From Janthinobacterium sp. ROICE36 (lineage in GTDB: Bacteria > Pseudomonadota > Gammaproteobacteria > Burkholderiales > Burkholderiaceae_D): a DNA stretch of 59,871 nucleotides. Shown here piece after piece: positions 8,051 through 16,481 of the stretch; the stretch's first letter is position 1, and every line of letters begins with the position of its first letter. The stretch is from the NCBI RefSeq assembly GCF_002869965.1, contig NZ_PEBS01000034.1:1-59871 (forward strand), in the 5' to 3' direction. The position numbers and the translations under genes were made by a program. The notes under the pieces were generated by a model that was not told the origin of the DNA, did no database searches, and worked only from the letters and a program-made list of their open reading frames with translations.

Positions 8051-8493
8051 AGTCCGGCCGGTGCTTCCTTCGGCTGCTGCGCCGACAGCGGCACGCCGAA
8101 CAGGCCATCGAAGAAATAGTTGAAGATGAAGCTGTAGCACGGGATGATCAGCATCAGGGCGAAGTCCAGCACGAAGGCTTGCCACAGGCTGATGTTGAGC
8201 CACCAGGCGATCAGCGGGATCAGGTAGATGACGAGGGTGATCTGGAAGCCGATCGCATGCAGGATGCGGCGCCAGACGGTGCGCGTGCGCGACACCTGGC
8301 GGATTTCCCAGTACTCGAAGGCCGTGTTGTAAAGCAGGTTCCAGATCACGGCGATGGTGGTGATCATGAGCGCCAGCGGGCCCGTGCTGGTGGGCGATTC
8401 GCCCGAAAGCAGGGTCAGCCAGGCCGTGGAAATGGCCATGCCGATGATTTCAAAGGCGGTGACGTAGACGATTTTGCGTTGGATGCCTTGCAT
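8014..8493 (-). CDS. PACE family multidrug/biocide efflux protein
   Basis: The 159-residue membrane protein is built from two bacterial-transmembrane-pair repeats: about 6-65 and 75-135, each with two helices. The repeats are marked by WNLLYNTAFEYWE and PCYSFIFNYFFD. Glu15 lies in the first helix (VTAFEIIG) at the position shown to be essential in AceI of Acinetobacter. Such proteins export chlorhexidine, acriflavine or short diamines by proton exchange in the inner membrane. The 3' end overlaps the LysR gene on the opposite strand. The C-terminal 20 residues are soluble and extend past the second pair. Confidence 0.9.
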   Translation of the reverse strand: MQGIQRKIVYVTAFEIIGMAISTAWLTLLSGESPTSTGPLALMITTIAVIWNLLYNTAFEYWEIRQVSRTRTVWRRILHAIGFQITLVIYLIPLIAWWLNISLWQAFVLDFALMLIIPCYSFIFNYFFDGLFGVPLSAQQPKEAPAGLQGAAAGTSLSN

Positions 8494-8675
8494 GTAAAGC
8501 CTGTAAAGAAGAGATGGCCGCTATTTTAAGTCAGGTGTGCTGATGTTAAAAGTTAATAGACATCAGTTTTTCTGATAGATGTGCACCAGCAATACCAGGC
8601 TGACCGTGAACGGTGGATAATGGCGGCTGGCGGGCAACCGGTCCCGCCGCATCACCGCAGAAGAGGTCAACGAGC

Positions 8676-9134
8676 ATGCAAGGCGCAGCAGACAGCAACA
8701 TCCCCGACACCCCAGATTCCCCCGCCAGTCCGGACGAACGTCCCCGTTTTCGCCCCTGTCCGTGGGAGCACCTGGAAACGCCGTACGACGTGGAAGTGTG
8801 GATCGAGGAGCATAACCGCAGCATGCAGGACAATATCCGCGCCACGGAAACGGGCGTGGGCATCTGCTTTACCCTGGCCGAAGGGGGTGACATCTATCTG
8901 CAGACCAGTGCCGACGGCGCCGTCGTGCTGGACGTGACGCCGGATGCGGCCTGGGTCTCGCCCCTCATCAGTGCGGCGACGGGCTGCGAGGCGCCGGACG
9001 CGTCGCTGTGGATCTTGCCTGACGACAAGCTGATCCAGCTGATCGTGGGGCTTTCCAGCCTGGTGGCCAGCACCTTGCTGGTGGTGGGCCATGATTTCGG
9101 CTTGCGCCGGCGCGGCATGGGAAAGGGCCGCTGA
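8676..9134 (+). CDS. Hypothetical protein
   Basis: The 152-residue frame starts at the ATG at 8676 after AGAAGAGG; a longer frame from 8613 has no ribosome binding site. The first ~25 residues are Pro/Asp/Ser-rich and look disordered. The middle is a compact acidic domain (VEVWIEEHNRSMQDN, GICFTLAEGGDIYLQTSADG). Near residues 115-135 there is one hydrophobic stretch (LIQLIVGLSSLVASTLLVV) followed by a basic tail, which could be a membrane or amphipathic anchor. I do not recognise the family. It lies 117 bases upstream of the GGDEF-EAL gene and may share its transcript. Confidence 0.6.
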   Translation: MQGAADSNIPDTPDSPASPDERPRFRPCPWEHLETPYDVEVWIEEHNRSMQDNIRATETGVGICFTLAEGGDIYLQTSADGAVVLDVTPDAAWVSPLISAATGCEAPDASLWILPDDKLIQLIVGLSSLVASTLLVVGHDFGLRRRGMGKGR

Positions 9135-9251
9135 GCGGGCTTGTTGTAGAAACGGTATCCATGGCAGGCATCGCTCGACACTGCGCGGTGCGCATGCTAG
9201 TCTCGCTACTGCACCCACCTGTTTTCCAGGGCGGCGGTGCCAAGGACAGCC

Positions 9252-11423
9252 ATGGACATACCTCCGCAAGCGGCATCTGCTCCGGATTCCTCCCCGCTCG
9301 GCCAAGACGGCGTGCCGCAGCATGTCGCGCCCCTGCTTGACGATGGCGTCTTCAGCCCGGAACGGGTGAAGGCCGAACGCGAGCAAGCCTATTTCAACGA
9401 ATTGTATCTGCTGGCGCCCGTCGCCTATTTCGTGCTGGGCCTCGATGGCGTGATCTTGCAAGTCAACCTGATGGCGGCCGAGCTGTTCGGCCTGCCGCGG
9501 GAACGGAACGGCCACGTGCTGTTCCGTTCCTTTATCCACGAGGCGTTCCGTCACGATTACGCGCAGTTCGTGCAGCGCGTGCTCAATAGCAGCGAGCCCG
9601 AGCGCATTCAGCTGCAGGTGCAGTTGGGGTCCCGTCCCGGCGCGCCCGAGGCCGGCTTGCCCGTCAGCCTGCTGGGCAGCGCCGACCCGAACGGCCAGGC
9701 GCTGCGCCTGGTGCTGGAGCAGGCCGAGGGCAAGCTGGCGGCGCTGGAACGCAGCGAAGAACGCTTCCGGCGCATCGTGCACAGCGCCGAGGAGGGCATC
9801 TGGGAAATCGATGCGCAGGCGCTGACCAGCTTTGTCAATCCGAAGATGGCGCAGATGCTGGGCTGCCAGATCGAGGATATGCTGGGCCAGCCACTGGCTG
9901 CCTTCATGGATGACGAGGGACGCGCCATTCTGGAGCGCAACATTGCGCGGCGCCAGGATGGCATTACCGAACGCCACGAATTCAAATTCCTGCGGTGTGA
10001 CGGCAACACCTTGTGGGCCACGCTGGCTACCAATCCCATCTTCGACTCCGGCGGCACCTACCTGGGTGCGCTGGCGCTGGTCAGCGACATCACGGCGCAG
10101 CGCACAGCGTCCGAGCGCATCTGGCGGCAAGCCAATTTCGACCAGCTGACGGGCTTGCCGAATCGCCACATGTTTCTCGACCGGCTACAACACGAGACGC
10201 ACCACGCCAAACGCGAAGGCGCTTGTCTGGCCCTGCTGTTCATCTACCTCGACCATTTCAAGCAGGTGAATGACCGCCTGGGTCACGAGAAGGGCGACAT
10301 GCTGCTGCGCCAGGCGGCGACGCGCATCAGCGAACGCGTGCGCGCCACCGATACCGTCGCGCGCCTGGGCGGCGACGAGTTCACCGTCATCCTGGCCGGC
10401 GTGGGGCAGTTGGGCGGCATCGAGCGCGTGCTGCAGGAACTGACAGCGGCGCTGGCCCTGCCTTTCATGCTCGACGGCGACACGGTGCAAGTGTCGGCCA
10501 GCGTGGGCGTGGCGCTGTATCCGGCCGATGCGGAGGCGCCGGATACCTTGCTGCGACATGCCGACCAGGCCATGTATGCGGCCAAGAGTGCGGGGCGCAA
10601 CGGCTATAGCTATTTCACTCCGGCTTTGCAGCAGGCGGCCGAATTGCGCCGCAACACGGTGCGCGAGATGCGTCTGGCTCTGGCGCAGGACCAGTTCGAA
10701 GTGCATTACCAGCCCATCATCCGCCTGTGCGATGGCAGTATCGAGCGGGCCGAGGCGCTGCTGCGCTGGCGTCATCCGCTGCGCGGCTTGCTGCTGCCCG
10801 CCGATTTCATCGCGTTTGCCGAGGCGAACGGCTTGATCATCGATATCGGCGAATGGGTGTTTCGCCAGGTCGTGCGTCAGGCGCGGCAGTGGCAAGACGA
10901 GCATGGCGCCGCGTTCCAGATCAGCATCAACAAGTCGGCCGTGGAATTTCGCTGCGACGCTGCGCTGTACCAGGATTGGGGCGGGCATCTGGCGCGCCAG
11001 GGCCTGGCGCCGGGCGCCATCGTCATCGAAACAACGGAAGCGGTGCTGCTTGACGAGGCGCGCCAGGTGGTCGAGCGCCTGCGCCAGTTGCGCGCCATGG
11101 GCCTGGCGCTGGCGCTCGACGATTTCGGCCGCGGCCAAGTGTCGCTCGCGTGCCTGAAAAAGTCCGATATCGACTTTCTCAAGATCGACCGTTCGCTGGT
11201 GGGGGAACTGGGGCGCGATGATGCCGGGCAGGGCCTGTGCGTGGCGCTTATCGGGCTGGCGCAGCGGCTGGGCTTGAAAGTCGTGGCCGAAGGCGTGGAG
11301 ACGGCATCGCAGCGCGATCTGCTGCGCGCTGCCGGTTGCGATTATGCGCAGGGGTATTTCTTTTCCCGCGCGTTGCCGGCAGGGCAGATGGACCGCCTGC
11401 TGGCGGCTCAGCCTGCGGCTTGA
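9252..11423 (+). CDS. PAS-PAS-GGDEF-EAL cyclic-di-GMP signalling protein
   Basis: This 723-residue protein starts at 9252 with AAGGA just upstream. Two PAS domains (about 45-155 and 168-290) precede a GGDEF domain with an intact GGDEF at 373-377. An RATD inhibitory site lies exactly five residues before it. The EAL domain begins near 480 and keeps EALLRW (Glu501), the SINKSA asparagine, VIETTEA, DDFGRGQ, LKID and VAEGVE. Both synthesis and hydrolysis of c-di-GMP therefore look possible. There are no membrane segments, so it is a cytoplasmic sensor; the PAS ligand is unknown. Its 3' end overlaps the next gene on the other strand by 16 bases. Confidence 0.93.
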   Translation: MDIPPQAASAPDSSPLGQDGVPQHVAPLLDDGVFSPERVKAEREQAYFNELYLLAPVAYFVLGLDGVILQVNLMAAELFGLPRERNGHVLFRSFIHEAFRHDYAQFVQRVLNSSEPERIQLQVQLGSRPGAPEAGLPVSLLGSADPNGQALRLVLEQAEGKLAALERSEERFRRIVHSAEEGIWEIDAQALTSFVNPKMAQMLGCQIEDMLGQPLAAFMDDEGRAILERNIARRQDGITERHEFKFLRCDGNTLWATLATNPIFDSGGTYLGALALVSDITAQRTASERIWRQANFDQLTGLPNRHMFLDRLQHETHHAKREGACLALLFIYLDHFKQVNDRLGHEKGDMLLRQAATRISERVRATDTVARLGGDEFTVILAGVGQLGGIERVLQELTAALALPFMLDGDTVQVSASVGVALYPADAEAPDTLLRHADQAMYAAKSAGRNGYSYFTPALQQAAELRRNTVREMRLALAQDQFEVHYQPIIRLCDGSIERAEALLRWRHPLRGLLLPADFIAFAEANGLIIDIGEWVFRQVVRQARQWQDEHGAAFQISINKSAVEFRCDAALYQDWGGHLARQGLAPGAIVIETTEAVLLDEARQVVERLRQLRAMGLALALDDFGRGQVSLACLKKSDIDFLKIDRSLVGELGRDDAGQGLCVALIGLAQRLGLKVVAEGVETASQRDLLRAAGCDYAQGYFFSRALPAGQMDRLLAAQPAA

Positions 11424-12589
11424 ATAGTCGTTTGCGCCTGCCCGTCGCCTTCCATCAGCTGTTCCACGGCAGCCAGGGTCTCGGCGGCGCTGACCTTGGC
11501 CAGCGTCAGGCCCGGTGCCAGGATGACGCGGTAATGGCGGCTGGCCGGATAAAACCAGCGATAGTTGTCGGTGCGGATGTAGTAGCCGACGATTTTCTTG
11601 TCATACGCCGAGGCGATGTGGATCACCGAGGTGTCGGGCGACAGCACCAGTTCGCAGCGGCGTATCAGGGCCGCCAGCGCCAGGATGTGGCCGGTGGGTG
11701 GCGCGGCCATCACGTTGGCATGGCCGGCACCGTCCACGATCTCGGCAGCGCGCGCCTCGGTGCCCGGTGCGGCGATCACCAGCAGCGCATGGCGCGGATA
11801 GCGTGCCGCCAGGGCGGCGCAGCAGCGCCGGGCGTCGGCCACGCTGACCGTGCGTTGCGCATTGCTGCCCTGGAAATTAAGGCAGAACAAGCCTTCATGG
11901 GTGCGCAGCAGGGTGTCGCAGGCAGCGTCGACCTGTGCCGCGTGCGCATCCACGCCGAACAGTTCATAGTGCAGGTCGATGTCGCCCAGGGCAAAGGCGC
12001 CAAAGGTGGCGAAGTAGCTGTGCAGGATGTGGCGGCTGCGGTCGCAGGGCACCGTATGGTCGAACATGCCCAGCTTGGCCGTCGAGGTGCCGTATTTGGG
12101 AATGGCAAAGCCCGTCAAATAGCGCGCACCCAGCCATTTGATGCGCAGCAGCAAGGGAATCGAAAAGCGGTTGTAGGGGTTGAAGATGACGTCGTAGCGG
12201 CGTCGGCGCAGCTCGGCGATGGTGGTGCGCAAGTCGCGCAGCAGCGGCTGCTTGTCCCAGATGAGGATGTCGCTCACATGCGGATTGTCGGCGATGATGT
12301 CGCGGTTGGCGCTGCTGGCTGCCACGTCGATCTGCCAGTGCGGATAGTTTTTTTTCAACTCGCGCAACAGGGCCGAGGTGACGATCATGTCGCCGATCTT
12401 GTCGTTGCGCAAAATCAATACCTTGCGCACCTTGGCAATATCGAGGGGCTGCTTGTCGGATTTGCCCAGCAGGGCGTAACTGAGCAGCCGGGCGGCGGTT
12501 TTTATCAAGGGAACTCCGGAAGTGGATGACGGGATGCGCTGGCGTATGGGGCAAAGCACCAGCGACAGCAGCATCTTACGGATTTCCAC
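11408..12589 (-). CDS. Glycosyltransferase family 9 (heptosyltransferase-like)
   Basis: The 393-residue protein shows the GT9 pattern. KVLILRNDKIGDMIVTSALLREL is the N-terminal nucleotide-sugar half, VAASSANRDI follows, and the C-terminal half has ELVLSPDTSVIHIASAYDKKIVGYY, the family's donor-binding region. Such enzymes add heptose or another sugar to LPS core at the inner membrane. About 50 residues precede the domain and could be a membrane-associating region. The first codon is GTG at 12589; an ATG at 12574 is an equally acceptable start. It is followed upstream by the flagellar locus but is not obviously part of it. Confidence 0.85.
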   Translation of the reverse strand: MEIRKMLLSLVLCPIRQRIPSSTSGVPLIKTAARLLSYALLGKSDKQPLDIAKVRKVLILRNDKIGDMIVTSALLRELKKNYPHWQIDVAASSANRDIIADNPHVSDILIWDKQPLLRDLRTTIAELRRRRYDVIFNPYNRFSIPLLLRIKWLGARYLTGFAIPKYGTSTAKLGMFDHTVPCDRSRHILHSYFATFGAFALGDIDLHYELFGVDAHAAQVDAACDTLLRTHEGLFCLNFQGSNAQRTVSVADARRCCAALAARYPRHALLVIAAPGTEARAAEIVDGAGHANVMAAPPTGHILALAALIRRCELVLSPDTSVIHIASAYDKKIVGYYIRTDNYRWFYPASRHYRVILAPGLTLAKVSAAETLAAVEQLMEGDGQAQTTIQAAG

Positions 12590-12656
12590 CGTGCTGAGCT
12601 AGGGGGCATGCCCCACTATTGCTGCGCGTGGCAAGGCAGCGCAGGCGGAAGAGGGC

Positions 12657-13706
12657 TTATTCCAGGCCCAGCAGGGCGACCACCCGCTCGCGGCTGATGC
12701 CGACGAGCGCCGAGCTGATCGCCAACAGCGATTCATAGCCGGGCTGGCTGGCTTTTTCCGTGAAGTTTTCCGCCAAGGTATCCATGCTGACGCTCACTTG
12801 CACCGGTTGTGCGCGGGCCACCCGTCCCGTCGCTTGCGCCAGTGCCAGGCTGACGGAACTGCGCGCCGCCTGCAACTGCGCCAGCGCTTGCACCACTTGC
12901 TGCAAGGTAGCGCGCAAGGCTTCCGTGTCACCGGTATGCCATTCTTCCGGGGCGATGGCGGCCGGTTCCGCATCCGTGCGCACGCGGCTCATCTGGCCGG
13001 TCGGATAGCGGATGCCGCTGCCGCGCACGGACAGGCTGTCGCGCACGTTGGCCCAGGACGCTTCCGACGTGCTGAACACCAGCTCGCCATTTTCGCCCAG
13101 CTTGACGCCTATGCCTGACGGCATGAGTGCGCGGTCGAAGCGGGACACGATTTCGCTCTCGCTCAGGCCCGGTTCGATATTCACCGAACGCAAGGCCTGG
13201 TTCGCGCCGCCGACGGAAAACGCCAGCACTTCCTGCGGTCCTTCCTGCAGGCTGGCCATGGTCAGGCCGCGAATGCTGAAGTTTTGCTGTGCCGCCTGCG
13301 GGCTGGTATAGCTGAGCTGTGCGTCGAGCGTGCCGCCCGAGGCGCTGGCGCGCTGGCGCCAGGTATTGCTGAACTGGCGTACGCGTGCTTCCACTTGCCC
13401 TTCGCGTCCCTGGCGCGCGGCCAGCTTGGCCGCCAGCTCGCCTTTCAGCGCTTGCAACTGACTGCTGCTGCGTTCCAGGTAATCGAGCGTTTGCTGCGCG
13501 TTGGAAATTTCTCCCTGCAACTGGTGATCCCAGTTGCTCAGGCCACGCTTCAGACTCGCTGTCGAACTCCTCGCTGCCGGCGCCTCGCTGCGCGCGCTGG
13601 CGCTGCCGCTGCCATTAATGGCGGCGGACGCGTCATCGGCGACGCGGGTCTTGCCGGTGCCTTTGGCATTGACGCCGGACGAGGAGGAAGTCTGAACGAT
13701 TTGCAT
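12657..13706 (-). CDS. Flagellar hook-associated protein of the LafW position
   Basis: The 349-residue protein starts five bases after the flgL stop and closes the flgB-flgL operon. After a Ser/Ala-rich disordered N-terminus (1-52) there is a coiled-coil-prone helix (LQGEISNAQQTLDYLERSSSQLQALKG split over 66-95). A beta-rich module around 165-235 (VNIEPGLSESEIVSRFDRAL, IGVKLGENGELVFSTS) resembles flagellin hook-IN motifs. A long heptad helix follows, and the C-terminus (LLAISSALVGISRERVVALLGL) resembles flagellin and HAP ends. In Vibrio lateral and E. coli Flag-2 loci lafW, a putative hook-associated protein, sits directly after lfgL. The assignment rests on position and on this architecture. 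Confidence 0.65.
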   Translation of the reverse strand: MQIVQTSSSSGVNAKGTGKTRVADDASAAINGSGSASARSEAPAARSSTASLKRGLSNWDHQLQGEISNAQQTLDYLERSSSQLQALKGELAAKLAARQGREGQVEARVRQFSNTWRQRASASGGTLDAQLSYTSPQAAQQNFSIRGLTMASLQEGPQEVLAFSVGGANQALRSVNIEPGLSESEIVSRFDRALMPSGIGVKLGENGELVFSTSEASWANVRDSLSVRGSGIRYPTGQMSRVRTDAEPAAIAPEEWHTGDTEALRATLQQVVQALAQLQAARSSVSLALAQATGRVARAQPVQVSVSMDTLAENFTEKASQPGYESLLAISSALVGISRERVVALLGLE

Positions 13707-13711
13707 GGTGG

Positions 13712-14623
13712 TCAGAGAAGATCAAACAGGGAAAGGTTGCCAACCTTGGCGTACGCCTTGTATGTTGCCTGCAGGGCAGTCTGGTAGCCGTTCAGGTCGA
13801 TGGCAGCCGCGCCCATGTCGGTCTTCTTCAAATCGGACAAGGCCATGTCGTTCGACAGCGAGACGTTGGCCAGGTTGCCGGACAGCGTAGTGAGGATGTT
13901 TTGCGCACCACCGAAGATGGCGATCTTGCCGGAGAGTAAATCCATGCCGTCATCGGTGCCGCCCAGGCCGTCGCTCACGATGGCGCGCACGGCAGGGTCA
14001 TTCGGGCTGACGCCTGGCGCGCTGAGGCTGCCGATGACCTGGTCGATCTTGTTCAGCCACACTTCCAGGCTCTTCACGTCGACGTTGGCCGCCTGCGTCA
14101 CGCCATTGCCCACTACCACGTTCTGCGTGTCGGTATTGCCGACGTAGCTGTAACGCGAGCCGGGAGCCGCCGTCGGGTCGTACTTGATGGGCGCCTGGTC
14201 GGTGGCGGTGCCGGAAAACATGTAGCGGCCTTCCTGGTCCTTCAGGTTGGCCGTGTACAGCACGCTGTCGCGCATGGCGGTCAGCGACTGCGTCATCGCA
14301 TTCAGGTCGCCGGGCGTGTTGCTGCCGTCGGCGGCCCATACCAGCAGGTCGCGCGCCTGGCCCATGTCGGTGACCATGCTCGACAGGTAGTTTTCGTTTT
14401 TCAGCAGGCGCACTTTCACCGTGGCAATATTGTCCTGGTACTGGGTCACCATGGCTTGCTCGCGCGTCAGGCGCGAAATGCGCACATTGCCAATCGGATC
14501 GTCCGATGGCAGCTGGATGCGCAAGCCCGAGGACATCTGCTGGGTCAGGAAATTGATGCGTTCCTGATTTTGCTGAAGAGAAATATTAATCAGCGATTGG
14601 TACTGGCTGCTGGCGACACGCAT
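13712..14623 (-). CDS. flgL: Flagellar hook-filament junction protein FlgL (HAP3)
   Basis: The protein has 303 residues and the flagellin-like ends of HAP3: MRVASSQYQSLINISLQQNQERINFLTQQMSSG at the start (split here across residues 1-33) and a C-terminal D0 helix ending near YKAYAKVGNLSLFDLL. It forms the ring between FlgK and the filament. It lies 10 bases downstream of flgK on the same strand, and both appear to share the promoter motif at 16057-16073. Length is normal for the family. Confidence 0.95.
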   Translation of the reverse strand: MRVASSQYQSLINISLQQNQERINFLTQQMSSGLRIQLPSDDPIGNVRISRLTREQAMVTQYQDNIATVKVRLLKNENYLSSMVTDMGQARDLLVWAADGSNTPGDLNAMTQSLTAMRDSVLYTANLKDQEGRYMFSGTATDQAPIKYDPTAAPGSRYSYVGNTDTQNVVVGNGVTQAANVDVKSLEVWLNKIDQVIGSLSAPGVSPNDPAVRAIVSDGLGGTDDGMDLLSGKIAIFGGAQNILTTLSGNLANVSLSNDMALSDLKKTDMGAAAIDLNGYQTALQATYKAYAKVGNLSLFDLL

Positions 14624-14633
14624 GCTCTTCTCC

Positions 14634-15995
14634 TTAACCCATCATTTGCAAAGTGGCATCAAACAAGCTATTCGCCACGGAAATGACTTTCATGTTTGCC
14701 TGGTACATATTCTGGAATTCCACCAGGCTCATCGCTTCTTCGTCCTTGTTCACGCCGCTGGTGGATTTCCAGTCGTCAATGGCTTGCGCGCGCACCGTGT
14801 TGGACGTCTTCAGCAGGGCCTGGTTCTGCTGGCTGTAGATGCCCAGCTTGCCGACCAGCTGCGTGTCGGCGTCGCTCATCAGGACCGAGCCCACCCAGCT
14901 GACGGTGATGGGCTCATTCTTGATATCGATCAATTTCTGCAAGTTGCCGCTGTCGCCGGCGGCGCCCGTCAGCGACAGAGCCAGGTCCTTGGCGTTAAAG
15001 CCGGGAGTAATGCCCAGCTTGCCGTTCGCGTAGACCAGCAGGGGGCCGCCAGCGGCTCCTGCCATGGTCTTGCCCAGGGCCAGCTGCGCGTTGACCTTGG
15101 CGGTTAACTGCGTGGCCATGTCTTGCAGCGACTGCTGCAGCGGTTTCAGGGTATTTTGCTCGAATTCGCCCAGGCCGCCCATCTGGCCGCCGATGGCCAC
15201 CGAATCGAGGGTATACGTCGACTTGGCGAAGTCGAGGCTCAAGGTTTGTTCACCCGTATTCGTCATGTTGCTGCTGAGGGTGCCGGCAATGCTGCCGATG
15301 ACCAGCGGCTGGCCCGATTTCAGCGAGACGTTGCGCGAGCCGTCCGGCTGGTCGAGCACTTCGATGCCCATTTGCGAGGCCAGGCCATCGATCAGCTGGT
15401 CGCGCGCATCCATCAGCGACGACACATTCGTGCCCGAGGCGGTGGAGGTGCTGATGCGCTGGTTCAGCGCGGCGATATTGGCCAGGGTGGTATTAGCTTG
15501 CGGCACGATGGCTGACCGTTGCTGCTGCACCGACAGCAGCTGGTTGCCCATGACGGTGCTGATGCTGTTGAAGCGCTGCGCCATGGCGTCGGCGGAGGTG
15601 ACGATCTGCTGGCGCAGCGGCGTCGAGGTCGGGTCGACGGCCGAGGCGTTGAGGGCGGCGAAAAAGCCGTCGATGCCGTTGCTGATGCTGGAGACATCGT
15701 CACCCATCACGCGCTCGAGTTGCGTCAGGTAGGGCTGGGTCTGCGCACGGGCGCCCTGGTCGGACGCGGCGCGCCACATTTGCTGGCTTTTATACGCATC
15801 GGCAAAGCGCAGCAGGGCCGACACCTCCACGCCATTGCCGGCCGAACGCACGCCCGCGCCTGCACCAAGCGAGGACAACAGCACGCCCTGGCGCGTGTAG
15901 CCCGCCGTTTGCAGGTTGGCGATGTTCTGGCTGGCCGCATTGAGTGCGGCCTGGGCGGCGATGCTGCCTGACAATGCATTGCTGATGATGCTCAT
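14634..15995 (-). CDS. flgK: Flagellar hook-associated protein FlgK (HAP1)
   Basis: The 453-residue protein begins with the rod-hook family helix (NALSGSIAAQAALNAASQNIANLQTAGYTRQGV) and ends with the matching C-terminal helix (MSLVEFQNMYQANMKVISVANSLFDATLQMMG). It is the first hook-filament junction ring. It is shorter than many FlgK proteins (about 550-650 residues), which implies a reduced exposed domain, as is common in lateral systems. It is preceded by 81 non-coding bases that hold a motif shared with fliD and the flagellin genes, so flgKL can be transcribed apart from flgB-J, as in enterobacteria. Confidence 0.95.
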   Translation of the reverse strand: MSIISNALSGSIAAQAALNAASQNIANLQTAGYTRQGVLLSSLGAGAGVRSAGNGVEVSALLRFADAYKSQQMWRAASDQGARAQTQPYLTQLERVMGDDVSSISNGIDGFFAALNASAVDPTSTPLRQQIVTSADAMAQRFNSISTVMGNQLLSVQQQRSAIVPQANTTLANIAALNQRISTSTASGTNVSSLMDARDQLIDGLASQMGIEVLDQPDGSRNVSLKSGQPLVIGSIAGTLSSNMTNTGEQTLSLDFAKSTYTLDSVAIGGQMGGLGEFEQNTLKPLQQSLQDMATQLTAKVNAQLALGKTMAGAAGGPLLVYANGKLGITPGFNAKDLALSLTGAAGDSGNLQKLIDIKNEPITVSWVGSVLMSDADTQLVGKLGIYSQQNQALLKTSNTVRAQAIDDWKSTSGVNKDEEAMSLVEFQNMYQANMKVISVANSLFDATLQMMG

Positions 15996-16056
15996 TGGGC
16001 AATTTTCTTTCGTGAAGAGTGTGGCGCGTGCGGTTGGGCAGGCATTGAATCGTTGT

Positions 16057-16073
16057 TACCTTGTACAGGCGAC
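16057..16073 (-). promoter_or_regulatory. Shared late-gene upstream motif, copy at flgK
   Basis: The minus-strand 17-mer GTCGCCTGTACAAGGTA lies just after the flgJ stop and 62 bases upstream of the flgK start. The identical 17-mer occurs upstream of the flagellin at 45136. It is related to copies at fliD and at the other two flagellins. Location fits a sigma-28 class promoter, but a TAAA -35 box is not found at the usual distance. Confidence 0.5.
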
Positions 16074-16076
16074 GCT

Positions 16077-16481
16077 TCAGACGGATTTATTAAGCGGCGC
16101 TGCAATATTGTCGGTCTTGGCAGCGCTGTTGGCCGTATTCTTGGCTGCCACGGGGGCGCCGGCCGCCGGCAGCAATTGGCGCAGGATGGCGTCGGCGATG
16201 CCGAACGCGCGCTGGCCGGCCATCTTGTCGGCCACCAGGTTGTCGGCCATTTCCAGCATGTCGCTGTTGATCGGGTCCTTGAAGACGCTGTCTTCGCCTG
16301 CCATCTCGCGCGTGCCCGAACGCATCTGGCGCAGCATGTGCGAGATGAAGAAGGCTTCGAACTTGACGGCCGCCTCGGTGGCCTTGGCCGCGTAGCGGGG
16401 ATCGGCCGGCGTGGCCGCGGCGGGGGTCTTGTCGTCGAGCGCCGAGGGCAGGGCGCTGCTGCTGTCGTTTACATTAAGCAT
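16077..16481 (-). CDS. flgJ: Flagellar rod-cap protein FlgJ, N-terminal rod-binding domain only
   Basis: The protein has 134 residues from the ATG at 16481, whose A overlaps the flgI stop (TGATG). It contains only the rod-binding domain (AAVKFEAFFISHMLRQMRSG, FGIADAILRQLLPA) that caps the growing rod. Gammaproteobacterial FlgJ is about 310 residues because a glucosaminidase domain is fused at the C-terminus. Here that domain is a separate gene at 23443-24195. The ~25 C-terminal residues are Ala-rich linker. A possible TTG start three bases earlier is less likely. Confidence 0.92.
   Translation of the reverse strand: MLNVNDSSSALPSALDDKTPAAATPADPRYAAKATEAAVKFEAFFISHMLRQMRSGTREMAGEDSVFKDPINSDMLEMADNLVADKMAGQRAFGIADAILRQLLPAAGAPVAAKNTANSAAKTDNIAAPLNKSV

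Noticed and set aside
12603..12614. Palindrome GGGGCATGCCCC after the flgL/LafW-position operon
   Set aside because: It has no loop and no T run on either side, so it is not a convincing terminator.
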